64,000 bases of DNA from Umezawaea tangerina (lineage in GTDB: Bacteria; Actinomycetota; Actinomycetes; Mycobacteriales; Pseudonocardiaceae): positions 124,001 to 188,000 of the forward strand of contig NZ_PVTF01000007.1 in NCBI RefSeq assembly GCF_003002815.1, read 5' to 3'. Made by a program: the position numbers and the translations under genes. Positions 42,301 to 49,121 of the stretch are shown here, piece after piece (the first letter of the stretch is position 1; every line of letters begins with the position of its first letter). The notes beneath the pieces are model-generated. The model saw nothing but the letters and a program-made list of their open reading frames with translations. It was not told the DNA's origin and ran no database searches.

Positions 42301-43544
42301 GTGGCAGCGGCGCCGGGATCACCCTGGAGCACCCCGAGGGCCTGATGGCGCTCTGGCTGGACCTGGACGGCCGCCGCCCCTTCACCGACCAGGACGAGGT
42401 CCTGCTGTCGCTGCTGGCCGGACACCTCGCGCACGGCCTGGGACGGGCCCACCAGATCGACCAGCAGCGGGAGACGGCGCTGGCGCTGCAACGCGCCATC
42501 CTCGGCCCCTCGCAGCTGCCCAACGGCTTCGCCGTCCGCTACGAGCCCGCGGCCCAGCCGCTGGAGATCGGCGGCGACTGGTACGACACCGTGCCGCTGC
42601 CCGACGGCCGCATCGGCATCGTCGTCGGCGACTGCGTGGGCCGCGGTCTCAAGGCCGCGGCCGTGATGGGGCAGCTGCGCAGCGCCTGCCGCGCCCTGCT
42701 CCTGCAGCAGACGGGCCCCGCCAGCACCCTGATGGCACTGGACCACTTCGCCGCGGGCCTGCCGGGCGCGCTGTGCACCACCGTGTTCTGCGGGATCCTC
42801 GACCCGGAGACCGGTCGCCTGACCTACTCCAGCGCCGGGCACCCGCCCGCCATCCTCGCGAGCCCCGACGGCACGACCCGGCTGCTCGACGAGGCGGGCT
42901 CGACCCCGCTCGCCGTGCGGCCCGGTGCCCAGCGCCCGGAGGCGGAGTGCCACCTGCCCGCCCGCGCCACCCTGCTGATGTACACCGACGGACTGGTCGA
43001 ACGCCGCCGCCGTCCGCTGACCGCGGGCATCGACGAGGCGGGGGAGGCCGTCCAGGCGGGCCGGGACACCGCGCTCGACGACCTCGCCACCGAGGTGATG
43101 GACCGGCTCGCCCCCACCGGCGGCTACGACGACGACGTCGCCCTGCTGCTCTACCGCCACCCGGCCCCGCTGGACCTGACCTTCCCCGCCGAGTCCTCCC
43201 GGCTCGCGCCGGTCCGCAAGACCCTGCGCGGATGGCTCGCCCAGTGCGGGCTGCCCCCTCGGGCCGTGCAGAGCGTCCTGGTCGCGGCGGGCGAGGCGTG
43301 CGCCAACGCCGTCGAGCACGGGTACCGCGGCACGACCCCCGACGAGGTCAGGTTGCGGGCGGAGGCACTGGTCAGCGACCTGCACCTGACGGTCGCGGAC
43401 ACCGGCCGCTGGCAGGCGCCCGAGCCCGAGGCCAACGCGCACCGCGGGCGCGGTGTCGCCCTGATGCACGCGATGATGGAGCAGGTCACCATCACCCCCG
43501 GCCCGAACGGCACCACCGTCGACATGCACCTGAGGATCCCCTGA
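39381..43544 (+). CDS. Hybrid sensor kinase / receiver / SpoIIE phosphatase / anti-sigma-like ATPase
   Basis: 1387-residue cytoplasmic signalling protein. Order: PAS-like domain (about 30-150; WTRTPLGPPADWPQSLRTAV), GAF-like (180-335), HisKA with His363 (ISHEFRTPLTLI), HATPase (N-box from 477, DTGVGVP, GSGIGLAL), receiver with Asp687 (VSDVMMPRLDG), PAS (766-880), GAF (890-1020), PP2C/SpoIIE phosphatase (about 1033-1255) with Asp1066 and Asp1069 in GGDWYD, and a C-terminal RsbW/SpoIIAB-like HATPase (about 1270-1385; N-box EACANAVEHGY, Glu1305, Asn1309). One polypeptide thus holds phosphorelay, antagonist-dephosphorylating and antagonist-phosphorylating or sigma-binding modules. No membrane segments. 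GTG 39381 follows AAGGGG. The stop overlaps the next STAS gene (TGATG). Confidence 0.93.
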   Translation: MTRSDDAGHESTAAVAEVFAADDEVGPDLAAVDWTRTPLGPPADWPQSLRTAVSILLSSRFPMWMAWGPQLTFFCNAAYRRDTLGRKYPWALGRPADEVWAEIWGDIGPRIDNVLTTGKATWDQALLLFLERSGYPEESYHTFSYSPLRDDLDVVVGMLCVVSEDTDRVIAERRMATLRDLGSDPSVVRTEQETLAFARDQLARNPRDLPFTATYLFGEDGSARLAGATGVTAGHTGAPEVLPAGVPDALWPAAELARGESALVELDGPAFDGLPAGGWPLPPVQALVVPLQQQGGMPYGFLVAGLNRYRQLDEGYRGFVDLVAGHVAAGIASARSYQAQQRRAEELAELDRAKTAFFSNISHEFRTPLTLIMGPVAELRDRLAESDPRTSGELEIVHRNGLRLGKLVNTLLDFSRIEAGRTQARYEPVDLAAVTAELASVFRSAVDKAGLDFDVDCPPLPEPVHLDQGMWEKVVLNLLSNALKFTFEGSIRVAVRADGREAVVTVADTGVGVPPEEMPRLFERFHRIENSRSRSNEGSGIGLALVQELVGLHGGSITADSAEGSGTRFTIRVPFGTAHLPAEALSDVAGSTAVSTTAAPYVQEALRWLPTGHGDAALADVKAPDDAATASGPAVPATVLVADDNADMREYLSRLLSDAGYGVRAVTDGVEALEAVRAQLPDLVVSDVMMPRLDGLSLVAALRVDPRTAAVPVLLLSARAGQEASIEGLQAGADDYLVKPFAAAELLARVRANVELSRLRHHHARWHTALIDSLQEAFFVCDEEGAVVEINTAFTDILGYGPENLPYTPAHPWWPDAEAHPDGHRRFADAFSDLLGRNRGSHTIPATHRDGHLLWISVMFNPAQDPDTGRTVVVGTFRDVTAEHYAIQRDTALAALGIRLSEATSLPQALSGALEELEGLWQARGVLAVVFGDRDTPTVTGTDPDLSWGDLDVEARARLGALRERPVLSPVVHGGSGAGITLEHPEGLMALWLDLDGRRPFTDQDEVLLSLLAGHLAHGLGRAHQIDQQRETALALQRAILGPSQLPNGFAVRYEPAAQPLEIGGDWYDTVPLPDGRIGIVVGDCVGRGLKAAAVMGQLRSACRALLLQQTGPASTLMALDHFAAGLPGALCTTVFCGILDPETGRLTYSSAGHPPAILASPDGTTRLLDEAGSTPLAVRPGAQRPEAECHLPARATLLMYTDGLVERRRRPLTAGIDEAGEAVQAGRDTALDDLATEVMDRLAPTGGYDDDVALLLYRHPAPLDLTFPAESSRLAPVRKTLRGWLAQCGLPPRAVQSVLVAAGEACANAVEHGYRGTTPDEVRLRAEALVSDLHLTVADTGRWQAPEPEANAHRGRGVALMHAMMEQVTITPGPNGTTVDMHLRIP

Positions 43545-43831
43545 TGACCACTCCACTCACCCTCACGCCCGGTCGTGCCCCGGACGGGGCCGCGGTCCTG
43601 AAGGTCGTCGGTGAGATCGACATGAGCAACACCGACGCCTTCGACGCCGCCCTCGACGGCATCGAGGGACGGCTCGTGGTCGACCTCTCCGAGTGCGAGT
43701 ACCTCGACAGCGCGGGGCTGAGCGTCCTGTTCGCCCACGCCTCCCGCATCGAGGTCGTCGCCTCACCGGTGCTGGTGCCCGTCCTGACCTTCTCCGGACT
43801 GGCCACCATGGTCACCGTCCGCGGCTCGTAG
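43544..43831 (+). CDS. Anti-sigma-factor antagonist (STAS), partner of the hybrid protein
   Basis: 95-residue minimal STAS protein: AAVLKVVGEIDMSNTDAFDAALD and LVVDLSECEYLDSAGLSVLFAHA. The phosphorylation loop D-S-A-G keeps the acceptor serine. Its ATG shares one base with the stop of the hybrid gene, so the two are translated together. It is the most likely direct substrate of the hybrid's C-terminal phosphatase and ATPase domains. Confidence 0.94.
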   Translation: MTTPLTLTPGRAPDGAAVLKVVGEIDMSNTDAFDAALDGIEGRLVVDLSECEYLDSAGLSVLFAHASRIEVVASPVLVPVLTFSGLATMVTVRGS

Positions 43832-43859
43832 GCGGGTACCCGAAGCGTTACCGGCCTCG

Positions 43860-43879
43860 CTGTCCGTTCCCCCGGACAG
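43860..43879 (+). terminator. Short hairpin after the STAS gene
   Basis: CTGTCCG (43860-43866) pairs with CGGACAG (43873-43879) around a 6-base loop, 29 bases past the STAS stop. It may be a weak terminator or part of the leader of the next phosphatase gene. Confidence 0.4.
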
Positions 43880-43950
43880 GTGCGCACCGCACCGCCCCGT
43901 GCTCGTAGTGTTCTCCGGAGGCGCACGGTCGGGTGGGACGAGGTTGGTGG

Positions 43951-45162
43951 ATGGGCGTTCGGAGTTCACGGCTGCGGCAGCGCGTGCTGGAGGCGGTGAC
44001 GGACAGCTCGCTGCGGGAGCTCGACCTGGAGAAGCTCCTGGAGGTCCTGCTCCGGCGGGTGCAGGAGCTGCTGTCCATCGACACCGCCACGATCCTGCTG
44101 ACCGACCCCAGCGGCCAGCAGCTGGTGGCCAAGGCGACCATCGGCCTGGAGGAGGAGATCTTCCAGGGCGTCCGGATCCCGGTCGGGACCGGCTTCGCGG
44201 GGCGGGTGGCCCACGGGCGGGAGCCGGTGCGGCTGGAGCACGTCGACCGGTCCACGGTGGTCAACCCCCTGCTCTGGGAACGGGGTCTGCGGTCGATGGT
44301 GGGCGTGCCGATGGTCGCCCAGGGCGACCTCACCGGGGTCCTGCACGTCGGCAGCACCGCGGCCCGCCGGTTCACCGACGAGGAGGTCGACCTGCTGCAG
44401 ATCGTCGCCGACCGGCTCGCCACCGCCGCGCACGCGCACCGGTCGCGCTCCGCGCGGGCCGCGGCCGCCATGCTCCAGGACAGCCTCCTGCCGGGACGGC
44501 TGCCCGCCACCGACCGCTGGGACATGGCGGCCCGCTACGTCCCCGGCACCGACAGCGGGGTGGGCGGCGACTGGTACGACGTGTTCCACCTGCCCGGTGA
44601 CCGCATCGGACTGGTGATCGGCGACGTGGTCGGCAACGGGCTGTCCGCCGCGATCGTCATGGGGCGGCTGCGCAGCGCGCTGCGCGCCTACGCCCTGGAG
44701 TTCACCGACCCCGCCGAGGTGCTCGGCAAGCTCGACCGCAAGGCCAGCCACTTCGAGGACAACACCATGGCGACGGTCGCCTACGCGGTCATCGACACGG
44801 CGGCCCGCCGCATGGACCTCGCCCTGGCGGGCCACCCGCCGCCGGTCCTCGCCGTGCCGGGCCGCCCCGCGGAGTTCGTCGACGCCCCGGTCGGCCCGCC
44901 CGTCGGCTACGACCTCGCCGTCACCGGCCGTCGGAGCGGGAGCGTCGACGTGCCTCGCGGCGCGCTCGTGGTCCTCTACACCGACGGGCTCGTGGAGCGC
45001 CGCGAGCAGGACCTGGACAGCGGGCTGGAGATGCTCCGGCTGGCCGTCATGCCCGAGCCCGCGGAGACCGCCTGCATCCAGGTGATGGCCGCCCTCGTGG
45101 GCGACCGGCCCGCGCCCGACGACATCGCGCTGCTGGCGGTCCGGCACAGCCCGCTGCCCTGA
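43951..45162 (+). CDS. GAF-SpoIIE (PP2C) serine phosphatase, RsbU-like
   Basis: 403-residue phosphatase. GAF domain (about 20-165; LLSIDTATILLTDPSGQQLVAKATIGLEEEI) and SpoIIE-type PP2C domain (about 175-400) with GVGGDWYDVFHLPGDRIGLVIGDVVGNGLSAA (metal ligand Asp207), LALAGHPPPVL and LYTDGLVERR. It should dephosphorylate STAS antagonists and so release a sigma factor. ATG 43951 is taken because GAGG lies seven bases upstream; GTG 43933 is in frame. Probably works on the STAS proteins encoded just upstream. Confidence 0.93.
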   Translation: MGVRSSRLRQRVLEAVTDSSLRELDLEKLLEVLLRRVQELLSIDTATILLTDPSGQQLVAKATIGLEEEIFQGVRIPVGTGFAGRVAHGREPVRLEHVDRSTVVNPLLWERGLRSMVGVPMVAQGDLTGVLHVGSTAARRFTDEEVDLLQIVADRLATAAHAHRSRSARAAAAMLQDSLLPGRLPATDRWDMAARYVPGTDSGVGGDWYDVFHLPGDRIGLVIGDVVGNGLSAAIVMGRLRSALRAYALEFTDPAEVLGKLDRKASHFEDNTMATVAYAVIDTAARRMDLALAGHPPPVLAVPGRPAEFVDAPVGPPVGYDLAVTGRRSGSVDVPRGALVVLYTDGLVERREQDLDSGLEMLRLAVMPEPAETACIQVMAALVGDRPAPDDIALLAVRHSPLP

Positions 45163-45171
45163 GTCGGCGGG

Positions 45172-45846
45172 TCAGTCCTCGACGGGCAGGTTGTCGAGCA
45201 GCCAGTCCACGCTGCGCTGGACGTGCCGGTCGAGCAGCGCGCGGGCCTCGTCGGTCTTGCGGGTGGTCGCGAGCACCATGAGCTCGCGGTCCTCGGCCAG
45301 CGCGTGCTCGGCCATGTCGACGTCCGGGGTGCCCGCCAGCTGCTGGTAGAGCTCGGAGCTGTGCAGCAGCGTCCGCAGGTAGTCCAGCAGCCGAGGGCTG
45401 CCGCAGGCCTCGCCGAGGGCGTTGTGGAAGTCCGCGTGCGCCCGCACCCACTCGTCCGTCGGGCTGCCGTCCTGGTGGAGCTGGGCCGTGTGCTCGAGCA
45501 CGTGGTGGGCGGAGACCACCCGCGCCTCCCACCGCAGGTCGCCCAGGCGCATCGACTTCTCCAGGGCGAGCCCGGCCAGCAGCTGCAGCAGCTCGCCCAG
45601 CTCCAGCAGGTCGGCCCGCGACACCTCGACCACCCGGAACCCGCGGTTGGGCGTGAGCACGGCGAGGCGGTGCTCGACGAGCCTGGTCAGAGCCTCGCGC
45701 AGCACGGACATGCTGACCTGGTACCGGTCGGCGGCGACCTGCAGCCGCAACGGGCTGCCGGGCCGCAGCACACCGCTGAGGATGTCGGCGCGCAGGCCGT
45801 CGTAGACCATCTGCGTCCGGCTGGCCGTGCGGGTGGTCGCGGTCAT
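45172..45846 (-). CDS. GntR-family (FadR/FCD) regulator
   Basis: 224-residue GntR regulator: winged helix (about 8-75; VYDGLRADILSGVLRPGSPLRLQVAADRYQVSMSVLREALTRL) and a helical FCD effector domain (about 90-215). Divergent from an amidohydrolase gene across 267 bases containing an AT-rich perfect palindrome. FCD regulators usually sense a small organic acid or the product of the neighbouring enzyme, so control of the amidohydrolase is a reasonable inference. Confidence 0.92.
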   Translation of the reverse strand: MTATTRTASRTQMVYDGLRADILSGVLRPGSPLRLQVAADRYQVSMSVLREALTRLVEHRLAVLTPNRGFRVVEVSRADLLELGELLQLLAGLALEKSMRLGDLRWEARVVSAHHVLEHTAQLHQDGSPTDEWVRAHADFHNALGEACGSPRLLDYLRTLLHSSELYQQLAGTPDVDMAEHALAEDRELMVLATTRKTDEARALLDRHVQRSVDWLLDNLPVED

Positions 45847-45971
45847 CTCGCCTCTTCGGGTCGTCGGAGCGGTGACAGGGTAGAGCAGGTTCCGACAATC
45901 CTGGCGGACCCCTCAACGCATCCCGTGTTGTGATCGGTACCGCCGTGGCGAAGATTAGTCACTAAAAGCAA

Positions 45972-45985
45972 GAATATCGATATTC
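45972..45985. promoter_or_regulatory. AT-rich perfect palindrome, candidate GntR operator
   Basis: GAATATCGATATTC (45972-45985) is a 14-base perfect palindrome in an otherwise GC-rich genome, inside an AT-rich island (about 45954-45990) of the divergent GntR/amidohydrolase spacer. A TTGACG (45993-45998) that could be the amidohydrolase -35 follows at once. The remainder of the spacer shows nothing I can assign. Confidence 0.55.
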
Positions 45986-46113
45986 CCTTGCCTTGACGAC
46001 AGGTTCGCGATGTCATGGACCGGCGTTCGACAGAGGTGGGACGGCGGTGGGCGAGCCCGGTGCGCGGGCGGCCGCGACGCCGCCGGCCCGCACACGACAC
46101 CGGAAGAGGAACG

Positions 46114-47475
46114 ATGAACCTCGCTGACAGCTCGGTCCCGGAGCGGTGGAGCACGGGGCGGACGGTGGTGCTCGGCAACGTCCACGTGATCAGCATGGAC
46201 AGCCGGGTCGGTGACTTCGTCGGGGACGTCGTCATCGAGGGCGACACCATCCGCGACCTCGGGCCCGGCGCGGGCGCCGACCGACCCGACGACGCGCTGG
46301 TGGTCGACGCCGGTGGCGCGATCGCGATCCCCGGCCTGGTCGACAGCCACGTGCACGCCTGGGAGGGGGCGCTGCGCGGGGTGTCGCCCGACAGCGACTT
46401 CATGTCCTACATGGCGCTCACCCACTCGACGCTGGGCCCGCTGATGAGTCCCGAGGACGTCGCCGTCGGGCAGGCCCTCACCGCCGCGCGGGCCCTCGAC
46501 CAGGGCGTGACCACGATCGTCGACAACAACCACAACGTCCGCTCGCGGGAGCACGCGCACGCCGCCCTCACGGCGCTGCGCGACGCGGGCGTCCGCACGG
46601 TCTTCGCCGCCGGGGTCGGGATGGGCCAGCCCGACGGGCACCTCCTCCCGCTGCTGCTGGAGCTGCGCTCCGCTCACGACGACGACATGACCCGGATCCG
46701 GCTGATGCAGGCCTTCCCCACGCTGGACGGCTGGAAGTTCGCGGTCGAGCACGGCTTCGGCGCGGTCGCGGAGTTCGGCACCTGGCTGGACGACCTCGAC
46801 GGCTACCTCACCAGCGGCCTGCTCGGCCCGTCGTTCACGCTCGACCACTGCGCCGGGCTGTCGGCCGAGCAGTGGTCCCGCGTCGCCGACTCCGGCGCGG
46901 CGGTCGCGCTCGCGCCGCGCTCGGACCCGCACTACGGGTTCGCCGCGGCGGCACCGGTCCTGCAGGCCGACCGGGTGGGCGTCCAGGTCGGGCTGAGCAG
47001 CGACAACGAGTTCGAGTACGGCTCGCACCTGTTCGAGGAGATGCGCCAGCTGATGAGCGCGCAGCGCGGCGCGGCCGCCGCGGCGACGCAGGCGGGCGAG
47101 CAGGACGTGCCGCGGCCCTGGGGAGTGCGCGACGCGCTGCGCGCGGCCACCGTCGGGGGAGCGCTCGCGGCCGGGCTGCCGGGCCGCGTCGGCGTGCTCG
47201 CGCCCGGCGCGAAGGCGGACCTGGTGCTGCTGGGCACCGACCGCCTGCGCCCCATCACCTCCGAGCTGGGCGCGGCGGTGAGCTACGCGACCGTCCGGGA
47301 CGTCACCGCGGTGGTGGTCGACGGCCGCCCGCGCAAGTGGGCGGGGGAGCTCGTGGGCGTCGACTGGGCCGACCTGGTGCGGCGGGGCGAGGACAGCCGC
47401 GACCGGCTGCTGGCGAGGATCGGCCACTCGGTCGAGGACCTGCGGTTCGCGGGCGAGCTGGTGCTCGGCGGCTGA
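46114..47475 (+). CDS. Amidohydrolase (TrzA/AtzA-like)
   Basis: 453-residue metal-dependent amidohydrolase with a composite beta-sandwich and TIM barrel. HxH metal motif is H79-V-H81 in DSHVHAWEG; further barrel residues are in LDHCAGLS and GLSSDNEFEYG. The ending GALAAGLPGRVGVLAPGAKADLVLLG is typical of the cytosine deaminase/chlorohydrolase branch. It hydrolyses a C-N or C-Cl bond in a ring-type substrate. GAGG precedes ATG 46114. Likely controlled by the divergent GntR protein. Confidence 0.92.
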   Translation: MNLADSSVPERWSTGRTVVLGNVHVISMDSRVGDFVGDVVIEGDTIRDLGPGAGADRPDDALVVDAGGAIAIPGLVDSHVHAWEGALRGVSPDSDFMSYMALTHSTLGPLMSPEDVAVGQALTAARALDQGVTTIVDNNHNVRSREHAHAALTALRDAGVRTVFAAGVGMGQPDGHLLPLLLELRSAHDDDMTRIRLMQAFPTLDGWKFAVEHGFGAVAEFGTWLDDLDGYLTSGLLGPSFTLDHCAGLSAEQWSRVADSGAAVALAPRSDPHYGFAAAAPVLQADRVGVQVGLSSDNEFEYGSHLFEEMRQLMSAQRGAAAAATQAGEQDVPRPWGVRDALRAATVGGALAAGLPGRVGVLAPGAKADLVLLGTDRLRPITSELGAAVSYATVRDVTAVVVDGRPRKWAGELVGVDWADLVRRGEDSRDRLLARIGHSVEDLRFAGELVLGG

Positions 47476-47494
47476 GGGGTCCGCCGGTCACCGC

Positions 47495-47523
47495 GACCAC
47501 GACGGCCGCCGGTCGTCGTGGTC
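47495..47523. terminator. Bidirectional terminator
   Basis: GACCACGACG (47495-47504) pairs with CGTCGTGGTC (47514-47523), a 10-bp stem with a 9-base loop. It sits between the convergent amidohydrolase and small membrane protein genes and reaches into the latter's stop codon. Confidence 0.7.
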
Positions 47524-47755
47524 ACGGCCCGGCGAACCGGAGCAGGCCCAGTCCGACGGCCGCGGTCGCCGCGGAGACTGCGAGCAGCCACGGCGCCGCC
47601 CGGCGCCAGGCCGCGATCCGGCGGGCGTCGCGGGGGCGCAGCGGGCCGCCCTCGGCGAGGCGGCACGCCAGGAGGAAGACGAGCAGGCCCGCGACGGCCG
47701 CCAGTCCGGACCACGTGAGCGCCGAGCCCACCTGCGTCGGGGTCGTGCCGTCCAC
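47522..47755 (-). CDS. 77-residue two-span membrane protein downstream of a B12 riboswitch
   Basis: 77 residues with two hydrophobic helices, about 12-32 (ALTWSGLAAVAGLLVFLLACRL) and 53-72 (WLLAVSAATAAVGLGLL), joined by a basic loop (RPRDARRIAAWRRA). I do not recognise a family. It is not the histidine-tailed CbtB or any known B12 transporter subunit. GTG 47755 has GAGGAG five bases upstream. It is the first gene after the cobalamin riboswitch on the same strand (about 104 bases), so it is expected to be repressed by B12. That context suggests a role in cobalt or corrinoid uptake, or in a B12-independent bypass; this is inference only. Confidence 0.75.
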   Translation of the reverse strand: MDGTTPTQVGSALTWSGLAAVAGLLVFLLACRLAEGGPLRPRDARRIAAWRRAAPWLLAVSAATAAVGLGLLRFAGP

Positions 47756-47859
47756 CGCTGCTCCTCGTCCGCGGTCACCGGAGACCGAGGACGGCAGCGC
47801 ACCAGTGCGCGGCAGCCCACCCGAGAGGCTCCGGACCAGCGCACGCCGAACGACGTGCG

Positions 47860-48048
47860 CACCGGTGGCAGGTCTTCGGACTCGCGGGCGTCGTGCTCGT
47901 GCCTACTGGCCGTCGCTTCCCGGACTCGCGTCCAGTGCTCGTTGACGGCGGTCGTTCCCGCTCACCGCTGCGGGGCAGTCCCGGAGTCGCACCGGGTTCC
48001 CTCTTGCCTCACCCGCCCCGAGGGGCGGGTGAACCACCAGCACCGGTG
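47860..48048 (-). promoter_or_regulatory. Cobalamin (B12) riboswitch
   Basis: Reverse-strand RNA element with the conserved cobalamin core. Reading 5' to 3': CACCGGTG (P1 strand, about 48048-48041), the GC-rich hairpin CACCCGCCCC/GGGGCGGGTG, then AGAGGGAACCCGGTGCGACT, CCGGGACTGCCCCGCAGCGG, a variable region, and AGTCCGAAGACCTGCCACCGG closing P1 (about 47882-47861). The order and the invariant GGGAA, GGTG, CTGCCCCGCA and GAAGACCTGCC pieces match the family closely. The regulated gene is the small membrane protein at 47755-47522. A GCGCA/TGCGC hairpin between them could be part of the expression platform. Confidence 0.9.
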
Positions 48049-48070
48049 ATCGTAGTCGTACGGCCGGGCG

Positions 48071-49003
48071 CTACCCGTTGGCGGCGGCCGCCCGCTCCCG
48101 GACGACCGCCAGCCCCGCGGCGTGCCCGACGACGGGCGCGTACCCGAGCTCGGACACGGCCTTGTCCGTCCGCAGGGTGCAGTCCTGCCCGAGGAACCAC
48201 CTCGCGGGCACGGGGATCTCGCGGTCGGCGGTGCCCGCGTCCAGGTCGGGGATCGGCGTGTCGACGCCGTGGATCCCGAACAGGGTCTCCAGGAACTCGC
48301 GGAGCACGACGCGGTGCCGGTCGGTGACGAAGTAGGCCTGGCCGGGTCGGCCCCGCCGCCACCCGAGCACCAGGCCCTCGACGGCGTTGTCGACGAACGT
48401 GACGTCGGTGGTGTGCCGACCGCCCTCGATCCAGGCGAACCGCCCGGCCTTGGCCGCGGCCACCAGCCCGTCGACGAGAATGCTCTCCGGACCCCAGACG
48501 AACCTCGGGCGGATCGACACGGTGGTGAACCCCGGCGCGTTCGCGTCGAGCACGATCCGCTCGGCCGCGGCCTTCGTCGCGGAGTACGCGGCCGCCGAGT
48601 CCGGCCGCAGCGGCGCGGTCTCGTCGACCTCCAGCAGCGGGTCACCCGCCAGGAGCGCGGCCTCGCTTCCGCAGTGGACGAACCGGGGTACCCCGGCCTG
48701 CCTGGCCGCGTCCACGGCGGCCCTGGTGCCGCCGACCGTCACGAGCTCGTGCCGCGCGCGGTCGGCGTCGATGTCGGTCTCGGCGGCGAGGTGGAAGACC
48801 ACGTCGTGCCCCGTGACCGCGTGGCGCCACGTGGCCGGGTCGGTCAGCTCCCCGCGCACGGGGTCCGCGCCGAGTGCCGCCACCTTCTCCGCCGCCGCGT
48901 CCCCGCGCACCAGGACGCGGACCTGGTGCCCTTCGGCCAGCAGCCTGCGGACCAGCGCCCGGCCGATGAACCCCGAACCACCTGTGACGAACGCCCGTGC
49001 CAT
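48071..49003 (-). CDS. NAD-dependent epimerase/dehydratase (3-beta-HSD-like)
   Basis: 310-residue extended SDR. Rossmann motif AFVTGGSGFIGRALVRRLL, DVVFHLAAETDID, and catalytic YSATK (YxxxK) in AAYSATKAAAERIVLDAN. The C-terminal half (TTDVTFVDNAVEGLVLGWRRG) fits the 3-beta-hydroxysteroid dehydrogenase/epimerase branch. Substrate may be a sugar nucleotide, sterol or polyketide; not determinable. Starts at ATG 49003. Its stop is 23 bases before the riboswitch on the same strand, but the riboswitch acts only on RNA downstream of itself. Confidence 0.9.
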   Translation of the reverse strand: MARAFVTGGSGFIGRALVRRLLAEGHQVRVLVRGDAAAEKVAALGADPVRGELTDPATWRHAVTGHDVVFHLAAETDIDADRARHELVTVGGTRAAVDAARQAGVPRFVHCGSEAALLAGDPLLEVDETAPLRPDSAAAYSATKAAAERIVLDANAPGFTTVSIRPRFVWGPESILVDGLVAAAKAGRFAWIEGGRHTTDVTFVDNAVEGLVLGWRRGRPGQAYFVTDRHRVVLREFLETLFGIHGVDTPIPDLDAGTADREIPVPARWFLGQDCTLRTDKAVSELGYAPVVGHAAGLAVVRERAAAANG

Positions 49004-49121
49004 CCGACTCTCCTTAGCGATGTGCCGTCCTTCGTGGACAACAGCGCCGCGGGCCTCCCGTGGCTTCCCGTCGCGGGCGTCGGAGAACGAAGGGCCGCCA
49101 CAGGTTTCGCGACGGTGTGAG

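Noticed and set aside
39279-43556. A 1425-codon open frame antisense to the hybrid kinase gene
   Set aside because: It mirrors the third-position GC bias of the real gene; its translation is low-complexity Gly/Arg/His/Gln/Val with no domain, whereas the sense frame has eight clear domains.
47860-48048. The cobalamin riboswitch regulating the epimerase gene
   Set aside because: The epimerase lies upstream of the element on the same strand, so its message is not under the riboswitch's control.
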